Below are positions 53,405-62,286 of a stretch of 64,000 nucleotides of DNA, piece after piece. This DNA is from Streptomyces sp. Je 1-79 (lineage in GTDB: Bacteria > Actinomycetota > Actinomycetes > Streptomycetales > Streptomycetaceae): contig NZ_JAMGSL010000002.1 in assembly GCF_025195125.1 (NCBI RefSeq), positions 310,001 through 374,000 of the forward strand. Direction: 5' to 3'. How positions within the stretch are numbered: position 1 is the stretch's first letter; each line of letters opens with the position of its first letter. The notes under the pieces were generated by a model. That model was not told where the DNA came from. It worked only from the letters and a program-made list of their open reading frames with translations, and made no database searches. The position numbers and the translations under genes were made by a program.

Positions 53405-55715
53405 GCCGGGGCTTCGGGGCGTCCGTGCGGCCCGTCGGCGGTGTGCGGCTGCCCGCGCGGTACGGGTCCGGCCAGGGCGCCGCCGGGCCCCGGTAGTTCT
53501 GCTCGGCCGCCGCGTGGAGCGTCCAGTGCGGGTCGTAGAGGTGCGGGCGGGCCAGCGCGCACAGGTCCGCGCGGCCGGCCAGGAGCAGGGAGTTGACGTC
53601 GTCCCAGGAGGAGATCGCGCCGACCGCGATCACGGGGACCCCGAGCGCGTTGCGGATCCGGTCGGCGTACGGGGCCTGGTACGAGCGGCCGTACTCCGGG
53701 CGTTCGTCGGGGACGACCTGGCCGGTGGAGACGTCGAGGGCGTCCGCGCCGTGGGCGACGAAGGCGCGGGCGGTCCCGATCGCGTCCTCGGTCGTGGTCC
53801 CGCCCTCCGCCCAGTCGGTCGCGGAGAGGCGCACGGTCATCGGCCGGTCGTCGGGCCAGGCCTCCCGTACGGCGTCGAAGACCTCCAGCGGGAAGCGGAG
53901 CCGGTTCTCCAGCGGGCCGCCGTAGGCGTCGTCCCTGCGGTTGGTCAGCGGGGAGAGGAAGCCCGAGAGCAGATAGCCGTGGGCGCAGTGCAGTTCGAGG
54001 AGGTCGAAGTCGCAGCGGGCCGCGCGCCGGGCCGCGGCGGCGAACTCCTCCCGTACGGCCGTCATGCCCGCCCGGTCCAGGGCCCGGGGGGTCTGGTTGA
54101 CGCCGGGCCGGTAGGGCAGTGGCGAGGCGGCCGTCAGCGGCCAGTTGCCCTCGGGGAGCGGCTGGTCGATCCCCTCCCACATGCGGCGGGTGGAGCCCTT
54201 GCGGCCGGAGTGGCCGAGTTGGACGCCGATCGCCGTGCCGGGGGCCTGTGTGTGGGCGAAGGCGGTGATCCGGCGCCAGGCGTCGGCCTGCTCGTCCGTC
54301 CAGAGGCCGGTGCAGGCGGGGGTGATGCGGCCCTCGGGGCTCACGCAGACCATCTCGGTCATGACGAGCCCGGCGCCGCCGAGCGCCCGCGCGCCGAGGT
54401 GGACGAGGTGGAAGTCGCCGGGAAGGCCGTCCTCGGCGACGTACATGTCCATCGGCGAGACCACGACCCGGTTGCGCAGGGTGAGTCCGCGCAGCCTCAG
54501 GGGGGTGAACATCGGCGGGGTGCCGGGCGGGCAGCCGAAGTCCCGTTCCACGGAGTCGGTGAAGAGGGGATCGCGCAGACGGAGGTTGTCGTGGGTGACG
54601 CGGCGGCTGCGGGTGAGGAGGTTGAAGGCGAACTGGCGTGGCGGCTGGTGGAGATAGCCGTCGACCTCCTCGAACCAGCGCAGGCTGGCCGCCGCCGCGC
54701 GCTGGGTGGACTCGACGACCGGCCTGCGCTCGGTCTCGTACGCGGTCAGCGCCTCCGCCAGGGTGGGCTGTTCCTCGACGCAGGCGGCGAGCGTGAGGGC
54801 GTCCTCGACGGCGAGCTTGGTGCCGGAGCCGATGGAGAAGTGGGCGGTGTGGGCGGCGTCGCCGAGGAGGACGGTGGTGCCGTGCGACCAGCGCTCGTTG
54901 ACCACCGTACGGAACGCCGTCCAGGAGGACCGGTTGGAGCGCAGCTCCCGGCCGCCGAGCACATCGGCGAAGACCTTGGCGCAGCGGGCGGTGGACTCGT
55001 CCTCGTCCATCTCGTCGAAGCCGGCGGCCCGCCAGACCTCCTCGCGCATCTCGACGATGACGGTGGAGGCACCGGAGGAGAACGGGTAGCCGTGGAGCTG
55101 CATCACGCCGTGCTCGGTCTCGGCGATCTCGAAGCGGAAGGCGTCGAGGGCGAAGTCGGCGGCGAGCCAGATGTAGCGGCAGCGGTGGGTGGTGATCCGG
55201 GGGCGGAAGACGTCCGCGTGCGCCTCGCGGGTCGCGCTGTGGACGCCGTCGGCGGCGATGACGAGGTCGTGTGCGGCGGCCAGCTCGGCGGCCGGCGGGG
55301 CCTCGGTACGGAAGCGGAGCCGTACGCCGAGCTCGGCGCACCGCGCGTGCAGGATCTCCAGGAGCCGGCGGCGTCCGAGTGCGGCGAAGCCGTGGCCGGA
55401 GGAGGTGAGGAGGTGTCCGCGGTGGCCGATGTGGATGTCGTCCCACCGGACGAACTCGTCCTGGAGGGCCCGGTAGACGGCGGGGTCGGCGTGCTCGATG
55501 CCACCGAGGGTCTCGTCGGAGAGGACGACGCCGAAGCCGAAGGTGTCGTCGGGGGCGTTGCGTTCCCAGACGGTGACCTCGCGGGCGGGGTCGAGCCGCT
55601 TGAGCAGGGCGGCGGCGTAGAGCCCGCCGGGCCCGCCACCGACGACGGCGATACGGAGGGGGGCCCGGGGGGCTTCCGCGGGGGCGGGCTCGGTCCGGGC
55701 GGGGGGCGTCGTCAC
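53391..55715 (-). CDS. 2-aminobenzoyl-CoA monooxygenase/reductase-type fusion (or salicylyl-CoA 5-hydroxylase)
   Basis: A 774-residue fusion of two flavoproteins. The N-terminal half (about 15-400) is a class A FAD monooxygenase: dinucleotide-binding IAVVGGGPGGLYAAALL, DG motif DLVIAADGVHSATREAH, and GD motif LLGDAAHTAHFSIGSG. The C-terminal half (about 400-774) is an old-yellow-enzyme domain: MFTPLRLRGLTLRNRVVVSP, LELHCAHGYLLSGFLSP, FMN-phosphate region and PVIAVGAISSWDD. This layout and length match anthraniloyl-CoA monooxygenase/reductase (ACMR), which hydroxylates and reduces 2-aminobenzoyl-CoA to a non-aromatic ring; databases also call the family salicylyl-CoA 5-hydroxylase. The GTG overlaps the hydratase stop. 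A dearomatising, oxygen-using CoA pathway is the best reading. Confidence 0.85.
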   Translation of the reverse strand: MTTPPARTEPAPAEAPRAPLRIAVVGGGPGGLYAAALLKRLDPAREVTVWERNAPDDTFGFGVVLSDETLGGIEHADPAVYRALQDEFVRWDDIHIGHRGHLLTSSGHGFAALGRRRLLEILHARCAELGVRLRFRTEAPPAAELAAAHDLVIAADGVHSATREAHADVFRPRITTHRCRYIWLAADFALDAFRFEIAETEHGVMQLHGYPFSSGASTVIVEMREEVWRAAGFDEMDEDESTARCAKVFADVLGGRELRSNRSSWTAFRTVVNERWSHGTTVLLGDAAHTAHFSIGSGTKLAVEDALTLAACVEEQPTLAEALTAYETERRPVVESTQRAAAASLRWFEEVDGYLHQPPRQFAFNLLTRSRRVTHDNLRLRDPLFTDSVERDFGCPPGTPPMFTPLRLRGLTLRNRVVVSPMDMYVAEDGLPGDFHLVHLGARALGGAGLVMTEMVCVSPEGRITPACTGLWTDEQADAWRRITAFAHTQAPGTAIGVQLGHSGRKGSTRRMWEGIDQPLPEGNWPLTAASPLPYRPGVNQTPRALDRAGMTAVREEFAAAARRAARCDFDLLELHCAHGYLLSGFLSPLTNRRDDAYGGPLENRLRFPLEVFDAVREAWPDDRPMTVRLSATDWAEGGTTTEDAIGTARAFVAHGADALDVSTGQVVPDERPEYGRSYQAPYADRIRNALGVPVIAVGAISSWDDVNSLLLAGRADLCALARPHLYDPHWTLHAAAEQNYRGPAAPWPDPYRAGSRTPPTGRTDAPKPRLTLN

Positions 55716-56539
55716 CGCCCGCGCCACTTCGGGGGGCGCTTCTCGGTGAAGGCGGCGTGGAACTCGGCGTAGTCCTCGCCGTTCATGAGCAGCGCCTGGG
55801 TGGCCGCGTCCAGTTCGACGGCGGCCGCGAGCGGCATGTCCAGTTCGGCGGTGAGCAGCGCCTTGGTCTGGGCGTGGGCGAGGGCCGGTCCGTCGGCGAG
55901 GCGGCGGGCGAGCTCGGCGGCGCGGGTGTGAACGCCGCCCTCCTCCGTGACCTCGCTGAGCAGGCCGATCCGCTCGGCCTCGGCGGCGCGGACCGGTTCG
56001 CCGAGCATGAGGAGCCGGGTCGCATGGCCGAGGCCGACGACCCGGGGCAGCAGATAAGCCGCGCCCATGTCGCCGCCGGAGAGCCCGACCCGGGTGAAGA
56101 GGAAGGCGAACCGGGCGCTCGGGTCGGCGATCCGGAAGTCGGCGGCCAGCGCCAGGACCGCTCCCGCGCCGGCCGCGACACCGTGGACGGCGGCGATCAC
56201 GGGGAAGGGGCACTCACGGATCGCCCGGACGACCTGCCCGGTCATCCGGTTGAAGTCGAGCAACTCGGCGGTGTCCATCGCGAGGGTCGCGCCGATGATC
56301 TCGTCCACGTCACCGCCGGAGCAGAAGCCGCGCCCCTCGCCGCCCAGGACGAGGGCGCGGACCGCCCGCTCGCGGGAGAGCTCGGCGAGCAGGTCGCGCA
56401 GGTCGGCGTAGGCGCCGAAGGTGAGCGCGTTGAGCTTGTCGGGTCGGTCGAGGGTGACGGTGGCGACGCCGTCCTCGACGGTCAGTCGCAGATGCCGCCA
56501 GCGCTCGGTGCGGGGTGCGGAGCCGGTAAAGGGGCTCAT
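55712..56539 (-). CDS. Enoyl-CoA hydratase/isomerase family protein
   Basis: A 275-residue crotonase-fold enzyme. The two oxyanion-hole segments are GGEGRGFCSGGDVDEI and HGVAAGAGAVLALAADF. A Gly/Asp stretch follows (GLSGGDMGAAYLLPRVVG), with Asp in the position often held by a catalytic acid. The usual Glu pair is replaced by other residues, so the reaction may be ring hydration, hydrolysis or isomerisation and not classic hydration. The ATG at 56539 is the first in-frame start with GGGAGG nearby. It heads a minus-strand pair with the monooxygenase fusion, the stop overlapping its GTG. It would act on the cyclohexenoyl-CoA product during beta-oxidation-like ring opening; substrate is inferred. 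Confidence 0.86.
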   Translation of the reverse strand: MSPFTGSAPRTERWRHLRLTVEDGVATVTLDRPDKLNALTFGAYADLRDLLAELSRERAVRALVLGGEGRGFCSGGDVDEIIGATLAMDTAELLDFNRMTGQVVRAIRECPFPVIAAVHGVAAGAGAVLALAADFRIADPSARFAFLFTRVGLSGGDMGAAYLLPRVVGLGHATRLLMLGEPVRAAEAERIGLLSEVTEEGGVHTRAAELARRLADGPALAHAQTKALLTAELDMPLAAAVELDAATQALLMNGEDYAEFHAAFTEKRPPKWRGR

Positions 56540-56585
56540 ACGGGACGCCCTCCCTTCCTCCTCCCCGCAGCGTATCACCGTGTTG

Positions 56586-56598
56586 TGACTGTCGTCAC
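56586..56598. promoter_or_regulatory. Shared 13-mer operator, site B
   Basis: TGACTGTCGTCAC again, 47 bp upstream of the hydratase start. On the minus strand TGATACG lies about 8 nt downstream as a possible -10. It is identical to site A at 50739-50751. Confidence 0.6.
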
Positions 56599-56791
56599 GA
56601 GCGCGCGATAAAGCGGGGGCCCGGCCCTCCCCGCCGAAGGTCCCGCCGGGCGGGTGACCGTCGGCCCGGCCATGAGGGAGGGGGTGCCCATGGTGCTCGG
56701 CTCCGGCCTTCGTAAGGTTGAAAGCAGGACGTCCAGGACAGCCCTGCACCCCTCCCCCCGCCCCCGCGACCCTCGGCGAACGGACCCTGCC

Positions 56792-57307
56792 ATGCTCGAA
56801 GCCACCGAACCCGCCTCGTGGCGCATCGAGCTTCCGCACACCACGGCCGCCGTGCCGATCGCCCGTGCCCTGGTCCGCGACGCGCTGACGGAGGTCGACG
56901 CGCCCGCCGACCGGGACACCGCCGAGCTGCTGACCGCCGAGCTCGTCGCCAACGCCGTGGAGCACACCGACGGCGAGGGCCCCATCGAGCTGGTCGTCGA
57001 GCTGCTGCCGGGCGGCTGTCAGGTCGAGGTGCACGACCGGCGCCCCGCGCGCCCGGGCGAGCTGACCTGTCCGGAGCCGGGCGAGGCGCCCGACCCCTGG
57101 CAGGAGCACGGCCGGGGCCTGTTCCTCATCCGCACGCTGAGCAGCGACTGCGGACACCGCCCCACCGCGGACGGCAAGGCGGTCTGGTTCACCCTTCCCG
57201 CGATGCCGTCGCAGCGACGGCCGGGACAGCCGCGACCGGGCCGGAGCCACCCGGGGCAGAGCCACCCAGGACCGCCTCGTCCGGTGAGCGGCCGACCGGA
57301 GCGCTGA
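56792..57307 (+). CDS. RsbW/SpoIIAB-like ATP-binding protein
   Basis: A 171-residue small GHKL-type ATPase of the anti-sigma-factor kinase class. The N box is ELLTAELVANAVEHTDGEGP, and the G boxes are HGRGLFLIRTLSSDCGHRP followed by GKAVWFTLP. Such HATPase_c_2 proteins bind anti-sigma antagonists or serve as free signalling ATPases; dozens occur in Streptomyces. About 35 C-terminal residues are Pro/Arg/Gly-rich and disordered. The ATG at 56792 starts the conserved part. It is a single gene, divergent from the hydratase operon and ending just before the arcB repeats. No sigma factor or anti-anti-sigma gene adjoins it. Confidence 0.83.
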   Translation: MLEATEPASWRIELPHTTAAVPIARALVRDALTEVDAPADRDTAELLTAELVANAVEHTDGEGPIELVVELLPGGCQVEVHDRRPARPGELTCPEPGEAPDPWQEHGRGLFLIRTLSSDCGHRPTADGKAVWFTLPAMPSQRRPGQPRPGRSHPGQSHPGPPRPVSGRPER

Positions 57308-57340
57308 GGGCGAGGACCGAGCACGGGCGGTGCGGGGCCG

Positions 57341-57460
57341 CTAGGCGGTGGGCTCCGGGGCCATGGTCGCCAGGAGGGCGCTAGGCGATGCGCTCCGGAG
57401 CCATGGTCGCGACGAGGGCGCTAGGCGATGGGCCCCGCGGCCATGGTCGCGACGAGGACC
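57341..57460 (-). repeat. 40-bp tandem repeats of the arcB 3' end
   Basis: Three 40-bp units start at 57341, 57381 and 57421. Each contains CCATGGTCGC, and all begin CTAGGCG. On the minus strand each ends in a TAG stop; the three would encode C-termini [20 protein letters not shown] and LATMAPEPTA. Only the unit at 57421 is in the arcB reading frame. Confidence 0.9.
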
Positions 57461-58434
57461 GCCTTGATGGTGTGCATGCGGTTCTCGGCCTCGTCGAAGA
57501 CGACGGAGTACTCGGACTCGAAGACCTCGTCGGAGACCTCCAGCTCGGTCAGGCCGTGCCGGGCGTGGATGTCCCGGCCGACGGCCGTACCGAGGTCGTG
57601 GAAGGCCGGCAGACAGTGCAGGAACTTCACCCCCGGGTTGCCGGTGGCGCGCAGGACGTCCATGGTCACGGCGTACGGCGCGAGGTCGGCGATCCGCTCG
57701 TCCCAGACCTCCTTCGGCTCCCCCATGGAGACCCAGACATCCGTGGCGACGAAGTCCGCGCCCCGGACGCCCACTTCGACGTCCTCGGTGAGGGTGATCT
57801 TCGCGCCGCTCGTCTCCGCGAGCGCGCGCGCCGAGGCGACGATCGCCTCGGCCGGCCAGTAGGCCTTGGGCGCCACGATCCGGACGTCCATGCCGAGCAG
57901 GGCGCCGGTGACGAGGTAGGAGTTGCCCATGTTGAAGCGGGCGTCGCCGAGGTAGGCGAAGGCGAGTGCGTCGAGCGGCTTGTCCGTGTGCTCGGTCATG
58001 GTCAGGACGTCGGCGAGCATCTGGGTGGGGTGCCAGTCGTCCGTCAGACCGTTGAACACGGGGACGCCCGCGTGGGCGGCGAAGGCCTCCACCTTCGCCT
58101 GGCTGTCACCGCGGTACTCGATGGCGTCGAACATCCGGCCGAGCACCCGGGCGGTGTCCTTGACCGACTCCTTGTGGCCGATCTGCGAGCCGGACGGGTC
58201 CAGGTAGGTCGTGGACGCGCCCTGGTCGGCGGCGGCGACCTCGAACGCGCAGCGGGTCCTGGTCGAGGTCTTCTCGAAGATCAGCGCGATGTTCCTGCCC
58301 CGCAGCCGCTGGACCTCTCCACCCGCCTTCTTGGCCGCCTTCAGCTCCGCGGCCAGGCCGATCAGACCGCGGAACTCCTCGGCGGTGAAGTCCAGCTCCT
58401 TGAGGAAGTGGCGGCCGATGAGGTCGGTGGCCAT
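57421..58434 (-). CDS. arcB: Ornithine carbamoyltransferase, probably catabolic
   Basis: A 337-residue enzyme that interconverts ornithine plus carbamoyl phosphate and citrulline. The carbamoyl-phosphate site is [31 protein letters not shown] holds the HPTQ motif, and ornithine is bound by LHCLPAFHD. The size fits the catabolic arcB class more than the ~310-residue anabolic argF class. The neighbour arginine deiminase gene lies 119 bp upstream, which also favours a catabolic role; argF is the alternative name. The ATG at 58434 is clear. An AT-rich palindromic region lies between the two genes. The terminal codons and stop are copied twice downstream in a 40-bp repeat. Confidence 0.93.
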   Translation of the reverse strand: MATDLIGRHFLKELDFTAEEFRGLIGLAAELKAAKKAGGEVQRLRGRNIALIFEKTSTRTRCAFEVAAADQGASTTYLDPSGSQIGHKESVKDTARVLGRMFDAIEYRGDSQAKVEAFAAHAGVPVFNGLTDDWHPTQMLADVLTMTEHTDKPLDALAFAYLGDARFNMGNSYLVTGALLGMDVRIVAPKAYWPAEAIVASARALAETSGAKITLTEDVEVGVRGADFVATDVWVSMGEPKEVWDERIADLAPYAVTMDVLRATGNPGVKFLHCLPAFHDLGTAVGRDIHARHGLTELEVSDEVFESEYSVVFDEAENRMHTIKAVLVATMAAGPIA

Positions 58435-58492
58435 GGGGTGCTCCTGGGTACGGTCGAGGACGGGACGGCGAACGAGCCGGCGACTGGAAGTC

Positions 58493-58518
58493 TATACGTA
58501 TATCAGTATGGATATACA
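58493..58518. promoter_or_regulatory. AT-rich palindromes between arcA and arcB
   Basis: TATACGTATA (58493-58502) is a perfect palindrome. GTATAT and ATATAC (58498-58503 and 58512-58517) are 8 nt apart. This is strikingly AT-rich for the region and about 60 bp upstream of arcB. It could be a promoter/ArgR-type (ARG-box-like) site. Confidence 0.45.
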
Positions 58519-58553
58519 GTGAGGCCGCCCACTCCCGTCGTCCCGCCCGTTCC

Positions 58554-59786
58554 TCACACGGCGTCGCGCTCCACCGGGCAGCTCATGCAGCGTGGGCCGC
58601 CCCTCCCCCGCCCCAGCTCGCTGCCCGGGATCTCGATCACCTCGATGCCCTGCTTCCGCAGATGGGTGTTGGTCGTCGCGTTCCGCTCGTACGCCACCAC
58701 GACGCCCGGTTCGACGGCGAGGACGTTGCAGCCGTCGTCCCACTGCTCGCGCTCCGCCGCGTGGACGTCCTGCGTGGCGGTGAGGACCCGGACGTCCTGG
58801 AGGCCGAGCACGGCGGCGATGGCGCTGTGCATGTGCTCGGGCGGGTGGTCGGTGACCCGCAGGGACTGGCCCTCGTCGCCCGGTTCGATCGTGTACGAGC
58901 GGAGCATGCCGAGCCCCGCGTACTGGGTGAAGGTGTCCTGGTCGACCATCGTCATCACGGTGTCGAGGTGCATGAACGCGCGCCGCTTCGGCATGTCGAG
59001 GGCGACGATCGTCCGCGCCGAGCCGGCCGCGAACATCCCGCGCGCCAGCATCTCCACCGCCTGCGGAGTGGTCCGCTCGCTCATGCCGATCAGGACGGCT
59101 CCGTTGCCGATGACGAGGACGTCGCCGCCCTCGATCGTGGACGGGTAGTCGGCCTGGCCGTCCGACCAGAGGTGGAAGTTCCCCGCCTCGGGGCCGGTGA
59201 AGAGGGGATGGTGCTTGTAGATCGCCTCGAAGTGGACCGTCTCGCGCTGGCGGGCCGGCCAGCGCATCGCGTTGATGGAGACGCCGTCGTAGATCCAGGC
59301 GGAGGTGTCGCGGGTGAAGATGTGGTTCGGCAGCGGCCTGAGGACGAAGTCGTCCAGGTCCATGACGTGGAACCGGACCGAGGTCGGCTCGCGGTGCGCG
59401 GCCAGGAACTCCCGTTTCGTCATCCCGCCGACCAGCGCCTCGGCGAGCTCGGCGGCGTCCAGGGAGTCGAAGGCCGCGCGGAGGTGGTCGGCGGCCAGCG
59501 GGCCGTACTCCTTCTCGTCGAAGACCCGGTCGAGGACGAGCTTGCGGGCGGCGGGCAGTTCGAGGGACTCGCGCAGGAGATCCCCGAAGAGATGGACCTC
59601 GACGCCCCGGTCGCGCAGGACGTCGGCGAAGCCGTCGTGCTCCTGCCGGGCGCGGCGCACCCAGAGCACGTCGTCGAAGAGGAGAGCGTCCTTGTTGGAG
59701 GGTGTCAGCCTCTTCAGCTCCAGATCGGGCCGGTGCAGGATGACGCGGCGGAGCCGCCCGGTCTCGGAATCGACATGGAATCCCAT
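58554..59786 (-). CDS. arcA: Arginine deiminase
   Basis: A 410-residue guanidino-modifying enzyme that converts arginine to citrulline and ammonia. Substrate-site blocks are [15 protein letters not shown], the catalytic His in [13 protein letters not shown], and the nucleophilic Cys in [15 protein letters not shown] at the C-terminus. The order and length match ADI enzymes. The ATG at 59786 is unambiguous. It is followed on the same strand by arcB, giving the first two steps of the arginine deiminase pathway; neither a carbamate kinase nor an arginine/ornithine antiporter is nearby, so the operon is incomplete here. Function is secure from motifs. Confidence 0.95.
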   Translation of the reverse strand: MGFHVDSETGRLRRVILHRPDLELKRLTPSNKDALLFDDVLWVRRARQEHDGFADVLRDRGVEVHLFGDLLRESLELPAARKLVLDRVFDEKEYGPLAADHLRAAFDSLDAAELAEALVGGMTKREFLAAHREPTSVRFHVMDLDDFVLRPLPNHIFTRDTSAWIYDGVSINAMRWPARQRETVHFEAIYKHHPLFTGPEAGNFHLWSDGQADYPSTIEGGDVLVIGNGAVLIGMSERTTPQAVEMLARGMFAAGSARTIVALDMPKRRAFMHLDTVMTMVDQDTFTQYAGLGMLRSYTIEPGDEGQSLRVTDHPPEHMHSAIAAVLGLQDVRVLTATQDVHAAEREQWDDGCNVLAVEPGVVVAYERNATTNTHLRKQGIEVIEIPGSELGRGRGGPRCMSCPVERDAV

Positions 59787-59826
59787 GCGCCCATCCTGAC
59801 GGAGCCGGGCGGCTCGCGCGTGGTTC

Positions 59827-62286
59827 TCACGTCACGGAGTACGCGACGATGACGGCGAGGAGAGTGACCATCACGGCGAGGAGGGTCAGGGCGACCATCC
59901 GGCCGTCGCCGCCGGAGGGTTCGGACGGGGGCACGGCGGCCGGGGACACGGGAGCGGGGTTCGGGGGGCGGGTGGGGGCGTGGGGTGCTGGGTCGGCGGG
60001 TGTTTGGGGTGTGGGGGGCGCGTCGGGCGCGTTGTGCGTGTGGGGGGCGTCGTGCGCGTCGGGGGCCGGGCGGGCGTGCCTCGGGTCTGCCTGGCGGCCG
60101 GACGCCGGGGCCGTCGGTGCGGGCGGGGCCGTCGGCCGGGGCGGCGCAGCGGCCGTGGCGGCGTCATGGAGCAGGGCCTGCCAGACCTCCTCGGGCAGGC
60201 CCGGCCGCTCGCCCTCCACGATCTGACGGAACGCGGACCGCGCGGCCTGGACAGGGCTCGACCGGAGCCGGATCAGCAGCGCCACGAGCACGCCCGTCGC
60301 CGGCGCGTCGCCCTCGTCGAGAAGGGGACGTACGGCCCAGCGGTGCAGCGCGGCGGCGTTGGCCGCGCGCTCGGCGTCGGTCGGGTCGCCGGGAAGGGGA
60401 GAGCCCGGGGCCGTCACGAACAGCTCGTGCGCGATGACGAGATCCCTGAACTCGCGGCGCAGGGGGCGGGGCCAGGTCGGGACCCGGCGTGCGACCTCGT
60501 GCATGAGGAGCGTGGCGATCCGGTACGACTGGGGTCCGCGGAGCGCGGTGAGCAGCTCGCCGTCGCCACCGGCCCGGACACGTGCCTCCGCATCCGCCGC
60601 GCGGTCGGCGAGCGACCGTACGAGTCCGGTCTCGACGGGCTTCCCGCGCCGCCACGACCTGACGGTCCCCCACCAGGAGCGACGGGCCTCGGGCCCTTGC
60701 CAGGCGGGCGCGACGGCGTCGAGGCTCCCGGACGCGTGCCCTTCGCCCTCGGGGGCGGGGTCGCGGTGGAGGCTCGACGTGGCGCGGGTCTCGGGGCTCG
60801 GCTCCTCGTGGGACGTGACCGTGCTGTCGGCGTGATCGCGGTACAGACTCGGCGTCTCGCGGGCCTCGCGGGCCTCGTGGGGCATGCCGGGGCTGTCGGG
60901 GAAGTCGCGGGGGAGGCCGGGAGCCTCCCGGGACTCACGAGGTCCGTCGGGTCCGCGCTCCGGCGCTCCGCGCAGCAAAGAGCCCCCGCGCCCCGTATCC
61001 GGCGGTTCGGACGGCTCGCGCCCCTGAGCCGCATCCGACCGGTACAGGCCGGAAGCCCCGCGGCCCTCCCGGCCCGCACGCGGATCGCCCGGGTCCCGGA
61101 GGCCATCGCGGTCCTCAAGGCCCGCCCGCTGAACCCCCGAGCCCCCGGAGTCCAGAAGACCCTGGGTGTCCCTGAGACCGTCCCAGGGATCGCGCTGATC
61201 CCCACCCTCACCGAAGCCGCCCGGGGCCCCGGTACGGTCGCGGTCCTCCTGGTGCGTGCGCGGGCCCAGGGGTCGGTAGTCCCTGGGGTTCCGGGGATCG
61301 GGCCGGGCGCGGTCCCGGGGGTTCCGGGGGGCGACGCCCCTGCCCGGCTCCCGGGTCCCGGGGCCCTCCCCGCGCCCCCGCGGATCCGCGGGCTCCGGGC
61401 GGCCCGTCGGGGCGGCGTCGAGGCGGGACAGGGCGCGTTCGGCCTGCTCCAGGAGGGAGAGGTCGCCCGCGGCCTCGCGGAGGGCCGTCGCCACCGCTCC
61501 CTCGGGGCCGCCGCGCAGATGGTGCCGGACCAGCCGCGCCGCGAGCTCCTCCGCCCGGTCGCCGACCCGCTCCAGGGGGTCCACGCGGCGGCGTTCCGTG
61601 TTCCGGCTCGCCGCCCCCGCCCACCGGCCGACGAACACGAAGCGCAGCGACGTCAGTTCCGCCGTGTCGTGGCTCGCGAAGGTCCACCAGCGCGGGCGGC
61701 GCGGGGCGTCGGCGAACATCCCGTACAGCCCCCGCAGCACCGCGCAGGCGGTGTCGCCCCGCTCGTCCAGGAGCGTGAACCGGGCCTGCGGATGGCGCAG
61801 CAACTCGGCGACCGCTCCGGTGAGTTCCCGCTCGACGCCCGGAAGCGCCAGGTCGAGAGCCCGCTGCCCGGCCGAGGCCGAGGCCGCGAGGACGTCCCTC
61901 GGCACCACGGGCAGCGCTCCGCGCACCCGCGCCGACGGCAGCTCCGCCCCGTCCCAGTCCCACGCGTGCAGGCCCAGGCAGAACGCCGGGTCCAGCAGCT
62001 CCTGCGACCCGACGAGGGCATGGCAGATCACCGACTCGCGCCCGCCCTGGTCCCGCCACGGGGTGCGGCGGATCAGTACGACGCCCGCGCGCTGCTCCAC
62101 CCGGAGCAGCGCGGGCCGCGTCTCCTCACCGTTCGCCCGCAGCAGCGTGCCGTAGATCTGGAAGAGCGCCTCCACCTCGTCGCGCGGCCCCGACCAGGCC
62201 ACCGGGCCGAAGCCGGTGCTGCCGACGGCGTTCTCGCTGTCCCAGCGGAAGACGATCTGGTCCGCCTCGTACCTCGACCGCGCCAT
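59827..62286 (-). CDS. GTPase-associated protein 1 (GAP1)-like, tail-anchored
   Basis: An 819-residue protein. The N-terminal ~300 residues ([60 protein letters not shown]) look like the N-terminal/middle domains of the GTPase-associated protein 1 family. Residues about 330-570 are a long low-complexity Arg/Gly/Asp/Pro stretch. A helical C-terminal domain follows at about 575-720, then a Pro/Ala linker, and the last ~22 residues ([20 protein letters not shown]) form one hydrophobic tail-anchor. The ATG overlaps the GTPase gene's TGA by one base (TGATG), so the two are coupled. I recall GAP1 with double-GTPases as NTPase-centred conflict systems; that assignment is from memory. Confidence 0.65.
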   Translation of the reverse strand: MARSRYEADQIVFRWDSENAVGSTGFGPVAWSGPRDEVEALFQIYGTLLRANGEETRPALLRVEQRAGVVLIRRTPWRDQGGRESVICHALVGSQELLDPAFCLGLHAWDWDGAELPSARVRGALPVVPRDVLAASASAGQRALDLALPGVERELTGAVAELLRHPQARFTLLDERGDTACAVLRGLYGMFADAPRRPRWWTFASHDTAELTSLRFVFVGRWAGAASRNTERRRVDPLERVGDRAEELAARLVRHHLRGGPEGAVATALREAAGDLSLLEQAERALSRLDAAPTGRPEPADPRGRGEGPGTREPGRGVAPRNPRDRARPDPRNPRDYRPLGPRTHQEDRDRTGAPGGFGEGGDQRDPWDGLRDTQGLLDSGGSGVQRAGLEDRDGLRDPGDPRAGREGRGASGLYRSDAAQGREPSEPPDTGRGGSLLRGAPERGPDGPRESREAPGLPRDFPDSPGMPHEAREARETPSLYRDHADSTVTSHEEPSPETRATSSLHRDPAPEGEGHASGSLDAVAPAWQGPEARRSWWGTVRSWRRGKPVETGLVRSLADRAADAEARVRAGGDGELLTALRGPQSYRIATLLMHEVARRVPTWPRPLRREFRDLVIAHELFVTAPGSPLPGDPTDAERAANAAALHRWAVRPLLDEGDAPATGVLVALLIRLRSSPVQAARSAFRQIVEGERPGLPEEVWQALLHDAATAAAPPRPTAPPAPTAPASGRQADPRHARPAPDAHDAPHTHNAPDAPPTPQTPADPAPHAPTRPPNPAPVSPAAVPPSEPSGGDGRMVALTLLAVMVTLLAVIVAYSVT

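Noticed and set aside
55716..56213. Extension of the monooxygenase fusion upstream of the GTG at 55715
   Set aside because: Antisense-frame sequence through the hydratase gene. The FAD-binding motif begins soon after 55715, and GTGA coupling supports that start.
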